A stretch of 64,000 bases of DNA from Coriaria nepalensis (GCA_027186245.1 CP114488.1:5623501-5687500); one strand, 5' to 3'; positions 1 through 12,700 are shown, counted from the stretch's first letter. Program-made: numbers and translations. The notes: generated by a model not told the origin, from the letters alone.

Positions 1-615
1 CCTTGTCTCCGTACAAGGAAGACTGTGTAAGGCGTCAGAAACTTCATCTTTTTTAGACGAAAAGACAACTGGTCTGACTAGGTAGACGGCGGGGCTCTTC
101 GGGAAAGCAGGTAAACCCGCCTGTAAATTTGAAAAAGCAGGAGTGCCCTCCAGCTCATCTTGATGTGGCGCATCCTTACTGGTCAATAGAGTAGCCGTTG
201 TTGCTGACCTCAGCAGTGACCCAAAATCAAACCCGGGTAGTAATAGCAGCACCTGAAGGGCACGCAGGTTGACCCGGAGGAGCCGGTTGTTGACTATCGT
301 TGACCACCACTGAAAACACCACTTTAGATGCCGGAGCTTCCACAGAGTCATTCGAAACACTTATACCAGCACTTCTGAATGGGAAGCAGGAACAGACCTG
401 CGAACAAGGTCTGGAAGAAACCCAGAAGGAAGGTGGTTTGCGAGCTTTGAGCTTGTGGAAGGCTGGGGCGGAGTAGGCGGCATAGGTTTTTTCAAGATTC
501 CTCAGAACAGTCGGAGGTTGATTGAAGTCTGTGGGGTTTGCTTGGAGTGTTTAGCCTCCACAGGGTCAGTAACCGTTTGACTAACCTTTTGACCGCCATT
601 GAAGCCTTTGAACTT
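1..615 (-). pseudogene. LINE ORF1-region fragment (antisense)
   Basis: Read on the minus strand, this stretch aligns with the proline-rich region upstream of DUF4283 in the LINE at about 14300-14930. Shared landmarks in the same order are a segment like ILKKPMPPTPPQPST, then a GEAPASK-like stretch (DNA 'gaagctccggcatctaaa' in both), then a PGQPAC motif. The reading frame is broken by several stops and indels, so it is a relic. It is cut by the window edge, so the rest of the LINE, if present, lies to the left. The match is by eye, but several long stretches agree, so the family call is fairly safe. Confidence 0.75.
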
Positions 616-647
616 AACTTCCAGGTCATTGAGTAAAATTCTGCCTT

Positions 648-935
648 GACGAACTCGATGTGTCGACGTACTTGATGCCTTTAAATATATGAGTGGGTTG
701 TCTGCTTTATACCTCGATGCCTTGATGGCTCGACGTACTCAATGTATTAACGTACTTGATGCCTTCAAATATATGAATGGGTCGACGTGTTGACGGGTGG
801 ACTACTCGATGCCTTGATGCCTCGACGTACTCGATGTATTAACGTACTTTATGCCTTCAAATATATGAATGGGTCGACGTGTTGACGGGTGACTACTCGA
901 TGCCTTTAGTATGCGAAGTACTCGAGGTGTCGATG
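648..935 (+). repeat. TCGAC-rich minisatellite, 92-bp period
   Basis: The segment starting at 741 repeats from 833, giving a period of 92 bp and nearly three copies. Each copy carries 'ttcaaatatatgaatgggtc' followed by short gacg/tcgac words. The same word set appears inverted at 9040-9520 and again at 33880-34190. Confidence 0.75.
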
Positions 936-1574
936 GGTCGACATTTTCTATATAACAACAATGATACTTTAAGACTAAACTATATTTTTTAAGTATAATT
1001 AGAACTTGAAAGAGGGATGTGAAGTGTAGTTTAGTAATTTTAGTTACTTGAATTGCATTGGATATCCCTAATGATTACATTGTCCATCTTTGCATGTTTT
1101 GGTGTTTAGAACTATCGGGTGATTATCTTACCACTTCATCTGTGATTTGAACTCATTTAAGCTATCAGAGGTCAAATGTGAGTTGATAATGATATCATAT
1201 CAGTTTTCAATAGTTTTAAGATAAATAAGAGATGCATATGCTACTTTATGACTTTTTTTAATATACTTAATTTCTGGAAGTTATTTGATTGAAATAAGGA
1301 TTTCATGAATATAAGCTTTATGTCTTGTAATCTATGTATTATATAGATTTAAAATGTGTTTAAGGATTTTGTGATGGGATCCTATTTCAGCATTGGGTTT
1401 GCTGGACTATGTGCACATAGTATTCTCTGTTATTGGATTGTGATTACCTATGTAGTAGGTTACTGTTTATGAAATGATTCCTGTATGTATCATCCTGCAG
1501 GTAGAGGAATAGTAGTGAGACGTTACTATAATTGTCTCACATACAAAACTTCTTATGAAAGTATTTTACTATAT

Positions 1575-1740
1575 GAGCAAAGTGCCATAGGGGCCACCTC
1601 TTGAATCCCTAGTAGGAGCAAAGTGGCATAGGGGCTACCTCTTGAATCTCTAGTAGAAGCAAAGTGCTACGGGGGCCACCTCTTGAATCCCTAGCCGGAG
1701 TAAAGTGCTACGGGGCCACCTTTTGAATCATACACTTGTT
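1575..1740 (+). repeat. 41-bp minisatellite (about four copies)
   Basis: Degenerate tandem units contain 'gagcaaagtgctacgggggc' followed by 'cacctcttgaatccctag'. It is the reverse complement of the minisatellites at 8165-8410 and 31740-32015. Confidence 0.8.
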
Positions 1741-1941
1741 GGATTATATGATCTCTATATAGACTCGTTAATAGTTTGATGGTTTCGATTATAAAGACAA
1801 GTATAAGTATTGTAAGGTATATCTTCAAAACTGATATTGTAAATGATTTTGTTCCAAATCATAAAGAATTGATGCGAATCTGTATTACTTTATGAAAGTG
1901 TATTGTTTGAGACAATTTAGATGAAATTGCATCTTTACATG

Positions 1942-2005
1942 ATTTTTTTTTTTGAAAGGTAAGTGTATATTTCAAAAAAAACAATTACAAGCACACGGCG
2001 AGCAA
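1942..2005 (-). mobile_element. 64-bp LINE 3'-end nano-insertion with 13-bp target duplication
   Basis: The insert read on the minus strand matches the last ~60 nt of the LINE at 21000-21061: cttgctc.ccgtgt.cttgtaat, a T-run, then 'acttacctttc' and poly(A). It interrupts the LTR-like block and is flanked by perfect copies of gcatctttacatg at 1929-1941 and 2006-2018. This is the pattern of target-primed reverse transcription that stopped almost at once. Confidence 0.88.
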
Positions 2006-2018
2006 GCATCTTTACATG

Positions 2019-4079
2019 TTCTTAACTTCTAATATGTTGTAGTTATCTCTTGCTGAGTTTTATACTCCTTCATTTCTTCATTTAAACTTTTTAGATTAAA
2101 GGGGATAGAGTCCTTCAAAAGGATTGCACAATGGTTGCCCTTTCGATCCTTAGGGAATACTTCGTTTTAGTAAACCTTTTATTTTGGTGTGAATATAAAA
2201 GCTCCATTGTATATTTGGTTAAGTGATGTAAAATAGAATAAATGTAAGACATTGTATATTCAAGCATTACTTTAGCAGATGTGTTTAGCCTGATTTTTTG
2301 TATATAGTTTTGTGACCTATTCATGTTGGATTATATGGCTAGTAAATCACTGTTTTATGATGTACACAAAATCTTGAATTTAGATATGTTTCATAGATTT
2401 TGAAATTTTAAAGCAAGTAAGAGATAGGCTGGTGAGGATTACATAACTCTAGATTCCCTGTGTCCTGTCTTTAGAGATCTTTAATTACGTAATTCTAATG
2501 CCTATCATGGATCCGGTAAATCGGTTTGTGACATAGTACCTTTTCCTCCATGATTTTCTAAAACTATTTCAATTAACTATGTTGGAAAATGTTCTTCTTT
2601 TTTTAGAAGGAAAAAATATATTTTAAATAATTATGATAATTAAACTAATAACTATCTGAAACTTAATCCTTTCTTCATAAAATCCAATAACTTAACAGAA
2701 AATCATTAGGAATAACCAATAACTCAATGTCTTTACCTGTTTGGGCATCCGGGCCCAGTAATTGCTTCCAATTCTGTCGTCGCCAATGTTGTTATTATTA
2801 TGAAAGCTATTTGTTGCATGAAGAAGCTCCTAGAGTGTGTATCTCTACTATGGGTAATCTCAATATATGTATTAAAAAATGTTCAAAAGTAAAGCTCATA
2901 ACGGTTGTAAGAAGAAGTTCCTCAATGTTCTTGTTTCTCTTCCACGTGTCACAAGATCATTCGAAGATTATGAGGGTATTTAAACTTATTCCCTTTAACT
3001 TTACCCATTTTTGCCAATGTTGATTTCCTCAAAGTTAATACTCCTCTTTTCACATTTCTAAAATATGGCGAAACACTCTTCATTCGAGCCAATTTCATCG
3101 ATTCTCGTGCCTTTAGAACCTGTTGAAGCAATAAAAACAATAATTACTCAGGATGATGTTGATCCTCTTTATTCATTCTGTCAAAACTTGTTTCACATAT
3201 AGGGCATCCCCTGGTCAACTCAACCATAATTCATGGAGATCCATGCTCAAGTTGTTCATCCTTTGGAGATAGGCATCCAGTAAAGATCCTAATCCTCAGC
3301 ATTTCATCAATGCTTTTTTGGCTAAGTACGACGGCTAGGGCTAGTTCAATGTTTCTCATTTTGACAGGAGCTTGGTGAAAGATCTTACAGACTCTAACAA
3401 GAAGTGAGTGAAGCAATGGCTAGTCTTGACCAGACAATGGCATGCATCACCCGAAGAGTTTTTTGGAGTGAAGCCCCTTCAGCCCTTTTACCGGACATAA
3501 AGTAAGCATTCCTATTACCCTCTCGGGAGAAGAGCTTTGCACCACCTTGCCCTACGCCAATGACTTATGTTCAAACTCCAATTACAACAAGGATTCAATC
3601 CTCCTCCTTATCGCTCATTAGTCCAGCCAGGATCTCCCCTACCTTGTCAGTCCGGATCTCTTCTATGCTGACCAGAAGAGATGTGGAAACCTTGGTGCTG
3701 CTTCTCCGTGTTACCAACTCTTAGCTGAAGGAGCTCTTCAGTAAACTCCCTGAACTTGTCTCCTCCCTAGACCTGTCTCTCCTTCCTCTACTCAAGCACA
3801 TGACCTTATTGGAGAAAATTTGTTTTCACTGATGGAAGGTGAAATATCTTTCCTTCTTTATTTTCTTCTCCTTTTTTTTTTTAGTGTTTATCACTTTTAC
3901 CTTCTTTTCTTATAGCTGGTGCTAGCCACTTTTTCCTTTGATGCCTCCTCTCTTTCTGCTGATTTCCCAACTCCAAAGGGAGAATGAGAACCAAAAGGTT
4001 CTTGTTGGATCAATTCAGAAATAAGTAGCTGAGGTGACCTTTGAAATTTTGAGCAGAAGTACCAAGACTAGCAAGAGGC
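2019..4079. other. No recognisable gene; unassigned repeat-like DNA
   Basis: Short open frames at 2727-3023, 2949-3140 and 3231-3416 lack family signals. Around 3340-3480 a broken plus-strand frame reads like the 'SNKKWKQ' region of plant gag-like or transposon proteins, but it is interrupted and too short to assign. No RNA gene was seen. Confidence 0.5.
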
Positions 4080-5090
4080 GAAGAAATAAGGGTGCGAGTA
4101 AAGGAAGTGTGTTGAAGCAGTTTTTCTTGCCTCCTCTATAGCTTCAACAAATGAATTGAAGTTTATTTTTCTTACACATAATAGCAATTTCTCATTAGTG
4201 GTTCCCCCAAGAAAGCATGCAATACCCTTGGGTCTATTAGTCTGACCACTTTTTGGGCCTTGTTCTTGAAACGGTCTACATACTCATTCAAAGCTTCATT
4301 GGGGAATTGCTAGATTGTGTGAAGTAGCACTAAAGGTAACTTAGTTGTGTTGGCTCCGGAAAAGTTGGCCACAAACTGTGCTCTTAACTCAACAAACGAA
4401 TCAATAGATCCCAACGCTAAAGTTCTCCATGGCAACTCCTTTAAAGATGCAGAAAGCCTGAGACATTAATTCATCATTATGTGCATTTAATCTTATGGTT
4501 GTCTTGTAAGCTTCCACGTGATCTCTAAGGTCAGTTCCCCCCTATATCGGTTGACCATGGAGGCTTTAACTTCCTGGGGACTGGAAAGTTCAATATTCTC
4601 TAAGTGAATGCCTTACCTCAACTTTCTTCTTCATCGAGCTCCCATTCCCACCCAACTTTCTTCATAGCTACCTCCAACGACTTAAGTCTTTTCTCAACTA
4701 AAGGAGCCCTAAGTTGAACATTTGTAGGGTTTGGGTTTTCTTGCGGTGTAGGAGATACAGATGGAGGTAGAGGAGGTATACGTGGAGGCCTTACCTCAAC
4801 TTGCATACGCCTTATGAATCTATCGATACAATCATCCATTACTTGACTAATTTTTCCCTATTGTACAGTCATGGTTTCCTGCATGGCCTCCACAGTATGA
4901 ACCAAATAGGCCAACACTCCCCCATTATTTTCATCCACTAATGCCTCTAGTGTTGTGGCCACTCCTATCCTAACTCTCGCAACAATCCTTTCAGCACTTC
5001 TTAACCTCATTCCATAAACATTAGCAGCAGGTAAAGGATTTTGCACTTTCACTAGCTCCAGTTCTATCAACCACTCTTTCACCTAGATCT
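4080..5090 (-). pseudogene. Ty3/gypsy gag relic
   Basis: Gag forms the inner particle of LTR retrotransposons. On the minus strand the DNA reads, across several frames, like a plant retrotransposon gag domain: a disordered N-terminal part rich in PP and RP (4618-4839), then DHVEAYKTTIRLNAHNDELM-like, a SIDSFVELRAQFVANFSG-like segment near 4400, and a 'NEALNEYVDRF'-like segment near 4290. These segments are in the family order, but frameshifts and stops separate them. Two open pieces remain (4618-4839 and 4858-5082). The class is probably non-chromovirus gypsy. No matching protease or RT follows downstream towards lower coordinates. Confidence 0.6.
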
Positions 5091-6180
5091 ATTACCTTGA
5101 CCTTCCTTTATTCTTGAGCAAACAAATTCTAGATTATCTAAACTTTCAACTATGAGGACTAAATGTCCCTTGGTCAGCACCAAAATATTGATGCTCAGAT
5201 TTTAATGTAGCCAAGTCCACAAATACTAGCAGTATTTCTGCTAGTCAAAAAAGCTCCTGCATACAGAAAATAAGGATGTGTTGTAATTGTATCCGACACA
5301 CCCCCTCTAATGGATAACGTATAGGGGTTTTCTTAGTATTTTTATGAACAGTAGATATTTGTATAAGTGGAAAAGATTGTAACTCTTACCAAGATTAGGG
5401 TTTAGCTATTTATACTACCTCACGAGAAACTAGGACCTGATTTACTTTAGACATGGCACTCTCCCATAGGTGGTGTAGACTGTCACCTTTCAGTGCTCCA
5501 TTCACCCTTTCTCCTGAAACAAACAAAAATTTGCTCCATATTACTAGTGTGAGGAAGAACCTCCTTATCCTCATCATCTCCGGTCTCCATTTTCTTGAAG
5601 CATTGCTCCAAAAACTGAGGTCTATTTGTCCACTTATGGGGTCCTCCCTCTCTCAATTCAGTTTGCCTGTACCCAAACATGTAGACATGACCCTAACGGG
5701 CCCAACCACATAGACATACCTGCTTGGCCTAACTATTTGGGTCAGACTTCATGTCCCTTAGGTGATTTTACTACTGACACCGACATAAGCTCTCTCCTCT
5801 AGCTCGGATAGGCCAATGTCACTTCTTCCTAGAGTTCAGTTAGCTATAGACGAGATTTATCCCCCAATAACTTTTTTTTAACATTTCAATGAACTCGATT
5901 ATAATAATTAATGCAATATGTTTTTGGATTTTCTACGATTATTACCTTTTTAATATTTACAATTAGAAAAAGGGAAAAAGAAAATCGTACACATTAGTTG
6001 CAAGAGGGCATAGACGGGATCCACGTGGGACAAATTAGTGCTCTCTCATAAAACATAACCTTTAAACTTTAGACTGACCTTTCATAGGTCTTCTCTACTT
6101 AAGTTTCTCCTTTACATTAATCCCAATGTGAAAGAGTCTAGTACTATTTGAAGCTTCCCTTCTATTTTATCCCTTTGCTT
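5091..6180. other. Unassigned, possibly 5' LTR/leader of the gag relic
   Basis: This lies upstream of the minus-strand gag and could contain its leader and LTR. No convincing primer-binding site or TG...CA end was found. The overlapping open frames at 5453-5713 (plus) and 5483-5680 (minus) have no family resemblance. Confidence 0.35.
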
Positions 6181-6189
6181 TTTTGTATA

Positions 6190-6370
6190 AGCCACATAAT
6201 GAATTATCACTAGCTAATGCTCTCAAAGCTAAAACTTCCCCTACAGCAGCACAAGCAGTCGAATCCCTCCTTGAATTAAGTCTAAATCTATCTCTCTAGA
6301 AATCCAATGGGCAACATCAAAAACCTTATTTCTCGCCCTATGAATGACACAAGCTATAATAGAGCCCTTT
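6190..6370 (-). pseudogene. Possible RNase H-like (RVT_3) relic
   Basis: A minus-strand frame reads roughly as a hydrophobic strand, 'NKVFDVAHWIS', then 'GEVLALRALASDNSL'. That order resembles the plant RNase H-like domain found in LINE-related proteins (strand, basic loop, then an A-E-ALA-R-AL helix). The frame is interrupted and no catalytic set can be confirmed, so this is tentative. Confidence 0.25.
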
Positions 6371-6829
6371 GATATGAAAATGTCAAGGAAAAACAGTTCA
6401 TAGTAGGAGCTGTAAGCTGGTTAAATGTAGGAACTCTTTCTTGCTTTTTCTTATCAAGACAAGCACTACTACTAGTATCCTTTTCAATGATATTACAATT
6501 TTTCTTTCAGATTTAAGGAACTTTTTTCACTTACTAATGCCACTTCCTACTAATGTCCCTCTTTTTCTTTCTGTGGAGGTCAAAACTGTACTTTTCATAC
6601 CCCTTGGAATTCTTCATACTCCTTGGAATTCCTATCAAGTTTACAGAACAAGTTTCCTCGAACTCTCATATGATTAATGTCATCGAAATCAAGGTCTTCC
6701 TCTATATTAGTGGCAGATCCAGCATTATATGGGTCATAAATGTATTCCTCTAATAGAATTCTTCACTAATGGGGTTGGGATTCCTACCATAATGTAATCG
6801 ATGTAGGAAGATGTGTATATATAAACAAA

Positions 6830-7130
6830 ATACAATAAACAATAACTAAGAAAACAGTGAAGCTATAAAATAGAATAGTATGTAAAATGGAATAGTAAAA
6901 TAAAACATAATAGAATTTGTAAAAAAAAATAGAACCAAATATAATCTGTAAAAATAAAATAGAACAGTAAAACATAATAGAACAGAATCTGTAAAAAAAA
7001 TAGAATAGAATATAATTCGTCAAACTAAAATAGAACAGTAAAATAGAATAGAACAGAATCTATAAAAAGGTAAACAGAATAGTAAAATAAATTAAACAGA
7101 ATATGAAAATAGAACAAAACAGGAAAAACA
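6830..7130. repeat. AT-rich degenerate tandem repeat (AATAGAACAGTAAAATAG type)
   Basis: Words such as 'aaaatagaacagtaaaatag' and 'gaacagaatctgtaaaaa' recur about eight times with indels. The open frame at 6784-7023 on the minus strand is a by-product of this A-rich composition. Confidence 0.75.
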
Positions 7131-7974
7131 GAGCAGCAATAGAGAATCAAACCGAGGCCTGTTAAGCAATAATTTCCTTAAAACAAAGTCACCCCCCTTC
7201 CGTCGGTGGGAAGGTTGAATGGTGTCTGTCTCCCAGGATACAACAGAGATGAATAGTAGCGGTGCACTACCAAACTATTTTCAGCGAACTCAAACAGTGG
7301 CTGGAACTCTACAACACTAGAAACTTGGAACTCTACAACACTAGAGGGAGGAAGGAAATTAGAGAGATGAGAGATTTCGTTTTTGATTATGTGTTTTCGA
7401 ATGGAAAGGAAATGTCAATTTATAGGCTCATGAAGGGAGAGAAGATTAATGAGAATTAATTTGGGTTTAATTCAGGTTTAAATATGATGAAATTAAATTT
7501 CATCTTTTTATCTTCAACCTTTCATCTTCAAACCTTTCATCTTCTGCAGAAGAAAAAAAATATATCTAGGAGAAAAACAAAAAGAGGCCCGAGGCAAACC
7601 GGGTCATTTTCGGGCCAACATTCAGCACGCCCAGGTGTAGACGCACACGAGCTAAGCCCGATCCCATCCGGATTTGCACGCTCCAGCAGGCGTGCATAAT
7701 AGAGAGCATTCTAGCTTATATTTTATTACCCATTAACAAATGTGTAATTCTATATAAACACTCTCCCACTTGTTCTCCTTTTCAATGCGAGATAAAATTT
7801 TTTCCTTCAAACCATTCCAATGGTTACACTTTGAGATTCAATTTCTCATTCACCCATTAATCATTTTGAGCGTACCATATACCGATTCGAACCTCTCACT
7901 GAGGAGAATCCGAATCAGGTTTGACCTTTCGTTTACAGGAAGTAGGCCCCACTCAAAATCAAGCATAAAATAAT
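7131..7974. other. No recognisable gene
   Basis: This holds a short direct duplication around 7303-7345 ('ggaactctacaacactag' twice), a GC-richer patch at 7580-7700, and a TATA-like 'tctatataaacac' at 7750. It could be an LTR promoter segment, but I cannot link it to an element. Confidence 0.35.
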
Positions 7975-8164
7975 TCCCATTAATTGTCTCAAATAATGCA
8001 CTTTCATAAAGTAATACAAATTCACATTAATTCATTATGATATCAAATAAAATCATTTGCAGTATCAGTTTTGAAGATATACTTTACAATACTTATACTT
8101 GTTCTCATAATTGAAACCATTAAACTATTAATGTATCGATATAGAGATCATATAATTAAATAAG

Positions 8165-8415
8165 TGTAGGATTCAAGAGGTGGCTCCCCTAACACTTTGC
8201 TTCGGCTAAGGAATCAAGAGGTGGCCTTGTGGGCACTCTTCTTCAATTGGGGGATTCAAGAGATGGCCTCTGTGGTACTTTTCTTCTAGTAGGGATTCAA
8301 GAGGTGCCCTTTGTGGCACTTTGCTGCCACTAGGAAATCAAGAGGTGGCCCCCATGGCACTTTGCTCCCACTAGGGAATCAAGAGGTGGCCCCCGTGGCA
8401 CTTTGCTCCTATCAA
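8165..8415 (-). repeat. 41-bp minisatellite (about six copies)
   Basis: The plus strand shows units such as 'ggcactttgctcccactagg' plus 'gaatcaagaggtggccccc'. The last two units are exactly 41 bp apart (8344 to 8385). It lies inside the LTR-like arm. Confidence 0.85.
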
Positions 8416-9029
8416 AATACTTCCATAAGAAGTTTAATATGTGGGACCATTACAGTAAACATCTCATCGATATTCCTCCACTTGCGGGACGATACATATA
8501 AGAATCATTTCATATAACAGTAACATGCTACACAAGTAATCATAATCCAATACAGAAAATACTATGTGCGTATAGTCTAACAAACCCTATGCTGGAATGG
8601 GGTCCCATCACAAAAACATCAACTATATTTCAAATCAATATAATACATAGTTTACAACACATAAAACATATATTCATGAAATCCTTATCTCAGTCAAATA
8701 ACTTCTAGGAATCGAGTATATAGAATAAAAGTCATGAAATAGCATAAGCATCTTTTATTCATCTTAAAATCGTTGAATCCTAATATGCTATAATTATCAA
8801 CTCACATTCGGCGTCTAATGGCTCTAAGCAGTTCAAACCCCAGATGGAGTGGTAGGATGATCATCCGATGGTTCTAAACATCAAGACATTCAAAAATGGA
8901 CAACTTTATCATTAGGGATGTCCAATGCAATTCAAATAACTAAAATTACAAAACTGCACTTCATATCCCTCTTTTTAGTTCTAATTCTACTTAAAACACA
9001 GTTTAATCTTAACGTATTATTGTTGTTAT

Positions 9030-9520
9030 AGTAGACGTCAACCCATCAACCCATCAACTCCTTGACCCCTCGACCCCTTGACTCTTCGACCCCTCAACCC
9101 CTCGACCCCTCGACCCATCAACCTCTTGACCCCTCGACCCGAACCTTGACCACATCGACCTCGTCGATCCGTTGACATGGTGACCCATCGAGTACTTTAC
9201 ACACTGGAGGCATCAAGCCATCGAACCATTGATCTGTCAAGCAATTCATATATTTGAAGGCATCTAGTACGTTGAGGAATCGAGGCATCAAGCCTTCGAC
9301 CTATCGACCTATCGAGCCATTCATAGTTATTAAGGCATCAAGTACGTCGAGGGATTGAGGCATCGAGCCGTTGACCCATCCAGAGCCACTCATATATTTG
9401 AAGGCATCGAGCCTGTCAACCCCCTTTGCATATTTAAGGGGTCGACCCATTTGTATATTAAAAGCGTCAACTCTTTTATATATTGAAGGCATCGAGTACA
9501 TTGACCCTGCATTTAGACCT
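9030..9520 (-). repeat. TCGACC minisatellite tract
   Basis: Dense variants of 'cgacccctcgacccatcaac' (9050-9190) run into longer units containing 'tcatatatttgaaggcatc' (9240-9500). It is the inverted counterpart of 648-935. Confidence 0.75.
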
Positions 9521-9790
9521 TGACGTATTTGAAACCTTACTTACTAATTAGGACATATGAACCTTGATCTATTATAAAAGAACTAAGGATCTCGAATACA
9601 ATTGCAGTGATGATTCTTACCAAAAGTAACCTTCACTAGTATTGTCAAGCTTCAAATTGAAGATAAGAATCACGATCTGTGAGCTTATCTTTCCCCTCAT
9701 CTCCTTCATCTTCCGCATGGGGTAGGGAAAGGGAAGGGTGAGCTGGTGAAGCCCACTGCCTCATCTTTTCCCTTTACTATTATAATATAG

Positions 9791-12700
9791 TAATTATTAT
9801 TACTCTAAAAATTTAAAGACTAATTTTTTTATGCCAAAAAGATGAACGGAGCATCACATACTAGCACACTCCTAACATGCTGAAGATCATTAACAATTAC
9901 CATAATTAATATATATCTATATATGGTAATAGTTGAGCTTAGGCATATAACTTTGCTACATATAAATTTTAAAATTCCTACAACACGTCATGTATCATAT
10001 TTTCGATCAAGCTTTCTACAACACCCACAAATACCATAATTTATAACCGAAATTCCATAAATACCATTAACCTATATATAATAAATTTGAAATTAAATGA
10101 ATTAATAATAACTCATTTTTTCTTTTAAAAATGAAAAGAGGAAGGCAAAAAAATTAAAAGTAAAAATATTACTCTACTACATGTTAATTTCAAATTTCCT
10201 ACGCGTCGCATATCAAATTTTACAGCTAAACTTCCTAAAATACTCAATCACATAATTTAAATTTGAACTTACTAAAATACTTTCATTCACTAATAAATTC
10301 AACATTAAATACAAACTAATAATTACCCTTTTTTGCTTCTCTAAAAAAAAGCTTTTACAACTTTTGATAATCTAAAAGAAAACTCATTTTCGACAATCTA
10401 AGGAAACTCTAAGGTATAAAACCTTAAATTAACAATCCCAAAACATTAAATCCTATATTTTTAGCCCCCCTGAACTTACCCCCTGAACTTAGTTCAAGTG
10501 ATTATACTACGTGTCAAGCTAAATTTTCTACATGCTAAGTACATTTATATGCCTATTTTCACATGAATTTACTTTGAATATGGAAGGAATTAAGATAAAC
10601 CTCCAAAATTTAGAAAAAATTATAATCACGCTCAAAATATTTAGTAATATAATAAACAAATAATTATAAATTTAAATTATAATGAAATGAATGGTCATAT
10701 GTATATCACATTACTGTTAAATGACCATTAAAATTTTAAATTTGATGAAACGTAAAAGTTTTATTTATATTTTAACTCCTAATTTAAATTAGATATTATT
10801 TTAACCCATAATATTTTAAATTTCTTTTCCATTTTTATCACATCGGCCGACGCTACTCTCATTTGTTGTCGCTACCACCATCTTCTTCACCATCACTATC
10901 GCCAACCTCTACTGCCAGTATAAGAATTTAATTTTTTTTAATATTTTAATATTTGAGAGAGAGAGAGCGAGGGAATAATTGAAATTGTAATATTTTTATG
11001 TCGATGATGTAAATTTGTGGAGGCAGTTGGGGAAGAGGGTGGAAAATGGAGAAAAAATAAAAAATAAAAAAAGTAGATTACAAAATTAAATTAAAATCTT
11101 AAGTCAGTTTAAATTTAAAATTTTAATAGTTACTTTACGGTCATTTATAATCTCCCAAATTTAACTGAATCGAGGGTTGATTATAATTTCAAATTAAAAT
11201 TAGGTAAGCTCAATGTGGGTCTTTTGCCTAGCCTTCTCCTCTGCTCTGACTTCGGTTGATGCATTGCTTAAATTTGGAGTTGTTAGGTCAATATTGTGTA
11301 TGAGAAGAATAGCTTAGTTTAGAGGGAATCGCTCTAGAATGATATTTATTTTAGACCTATGTGGTAAGGGTAAATTCATTAATGATTATTGGGGATTATA
11401 GTTATAAAAAATTTTGGGCGTTCATTATAATTTATTTTAAGTTTTGTAAGTCTATCTTAATTTCCTCTTAAATATTTAGGAAGAACTAAAATCAACAATT
11501 CATTAAAACTTTTAATAAAACTACTTTTTAAGAAAAAAATTGAAAGTAATAATTAAATGGTATTAAAGTCTAATAATTTATATGAAACTATTTATTATAT
11601 ATTATTATTTTGACTATATGTATTTTGATTTTCTCTCAAGTAAAAATATATGTAAGATAGTAAAAGTGATAAATTTTATTGGAGAAACAAATTGTGTGCA
11701 TTCTTAATTTGAATTCATTTTTCTCTTTTAGAACTAAACACATTAAAATTTAAAATTTTAGTTAATAAATTTTTAGAGTTACCTAAAGCTGAAATATTTT
11801 AATATGTCCTGATTTTCTTTCATTTCCTAACAAAACTATCTAAATAATATACAGACATTGATTTTTTCTTTTCTTTTTATTTTATAAGAAAAAAATATTC
11901 CATCGCTAACTTCCAGTCCCTCCCTTTCTAATAAAATTATATCATTTTCTCTATTCTCCAACCAAACATATTCTTAGGATTTTAACTAAATTAATTACTC
12001 GATCCTCTAAATGTTAGTCTACCTTTGGGCGTAATATTTTTGGTCGCCCAAACACCAATTCGGATTTGGCCAAAAGAAAAATCACCCTTTTGGATAGAGC
12101 TACAAAAAAGGACTCGACAGCCTTTTATATTTGGAAGAACGCAAAAACATGTCATATCATACCCGACGCATAAAATGTGTGGGACTACAAGATGGGAAGG
12201 CAAGTCGGGCCCTACACATAGGACCGAGGGCCTAGATATGGATCTGGCTTTCTGCCTAGCTACTATCAAGTTTATGGATCAGGCCACATGCCAGAATGAA
12301 AAAAAAAAATTGTTAAAATTATGTAGTGATTGTTGAAATTTGTGTGATAAATTGTTTGAGTGATTAATTAAGTTTATTATATTAGGCTTTTTGAGATCAG
12401 AGAGTGAAAAGAGATTACATATAAAAGAAAAGGATGGTCCTAATGTCCTAGAAACTTAAATTTGTACATAACATATATACATCATATATATATATATATA
12501 TATTGTGGAAAATACACTAACGTCCCATTAAAATATGAATTGAGAGAATTAAGAATCTTATTTTTCTTGATTACAGAATTAAAGTATCTCCTCTTATGCT
12601 AAATTCAAAAAGAAGATGTAGGCACCCACATATTTGCTCTATTGTAACCCACATGATCCATTTCGCTTGATTCACTTTGTACTTTACGGTTTACTAGATG

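Larger units (their letters stand above)
640..1925 (+). mobile_element. LTR-like dispersed repeat, left inverted arm
   Basis: This block matches 7975-9540 in reverse complement from end to end: TCGAC-rich repeats, a 'tataacaacaatgatac' region, a 41-bp minisatellite, then a conserved stretch ending near 'gagacaatttagatgaaattg'. Parts of the family recur at 31550-32085 and 33365-34205. Both of those flank gypsy pol pieces in a consistent orientation, so I infer that the family is a Ty3/gypsy LTR or LTR-proximal sequence. Clean TG...CA ends were not identified. It has no coding capacity. Confidence 0.55.
7975..9790 (-). mobile_element. LTR-like dispersed repeat, right inverted arm
   Basis: This is the reverse complement of 640-1925 over its first ~1.5 kb. 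Its last ~110 bp (9680-9790, ending near 'gggtgagctggtgaagccc') match the inverted start of the block at 33365. It is the longest copy of the family in the window and shows the order minisatellite, unique part, TCGAC repeats, GC-richer end. It has no coding capacity. Confidence 0.55.

Noticed and set aside
6441..6753. Overlapping plus-strand ORFs as small membrane proteins
   Set aside because: The hydrophobicity comes from T-rich DNA; the frames overlap each other and lack family resemblance.
11991..12336. Opposite-strand ORF pair of 92 and 103 codons as a gene
   Set aside because: No domain, no supporting context, and both strands are open over the same DNA, which suggests composition.
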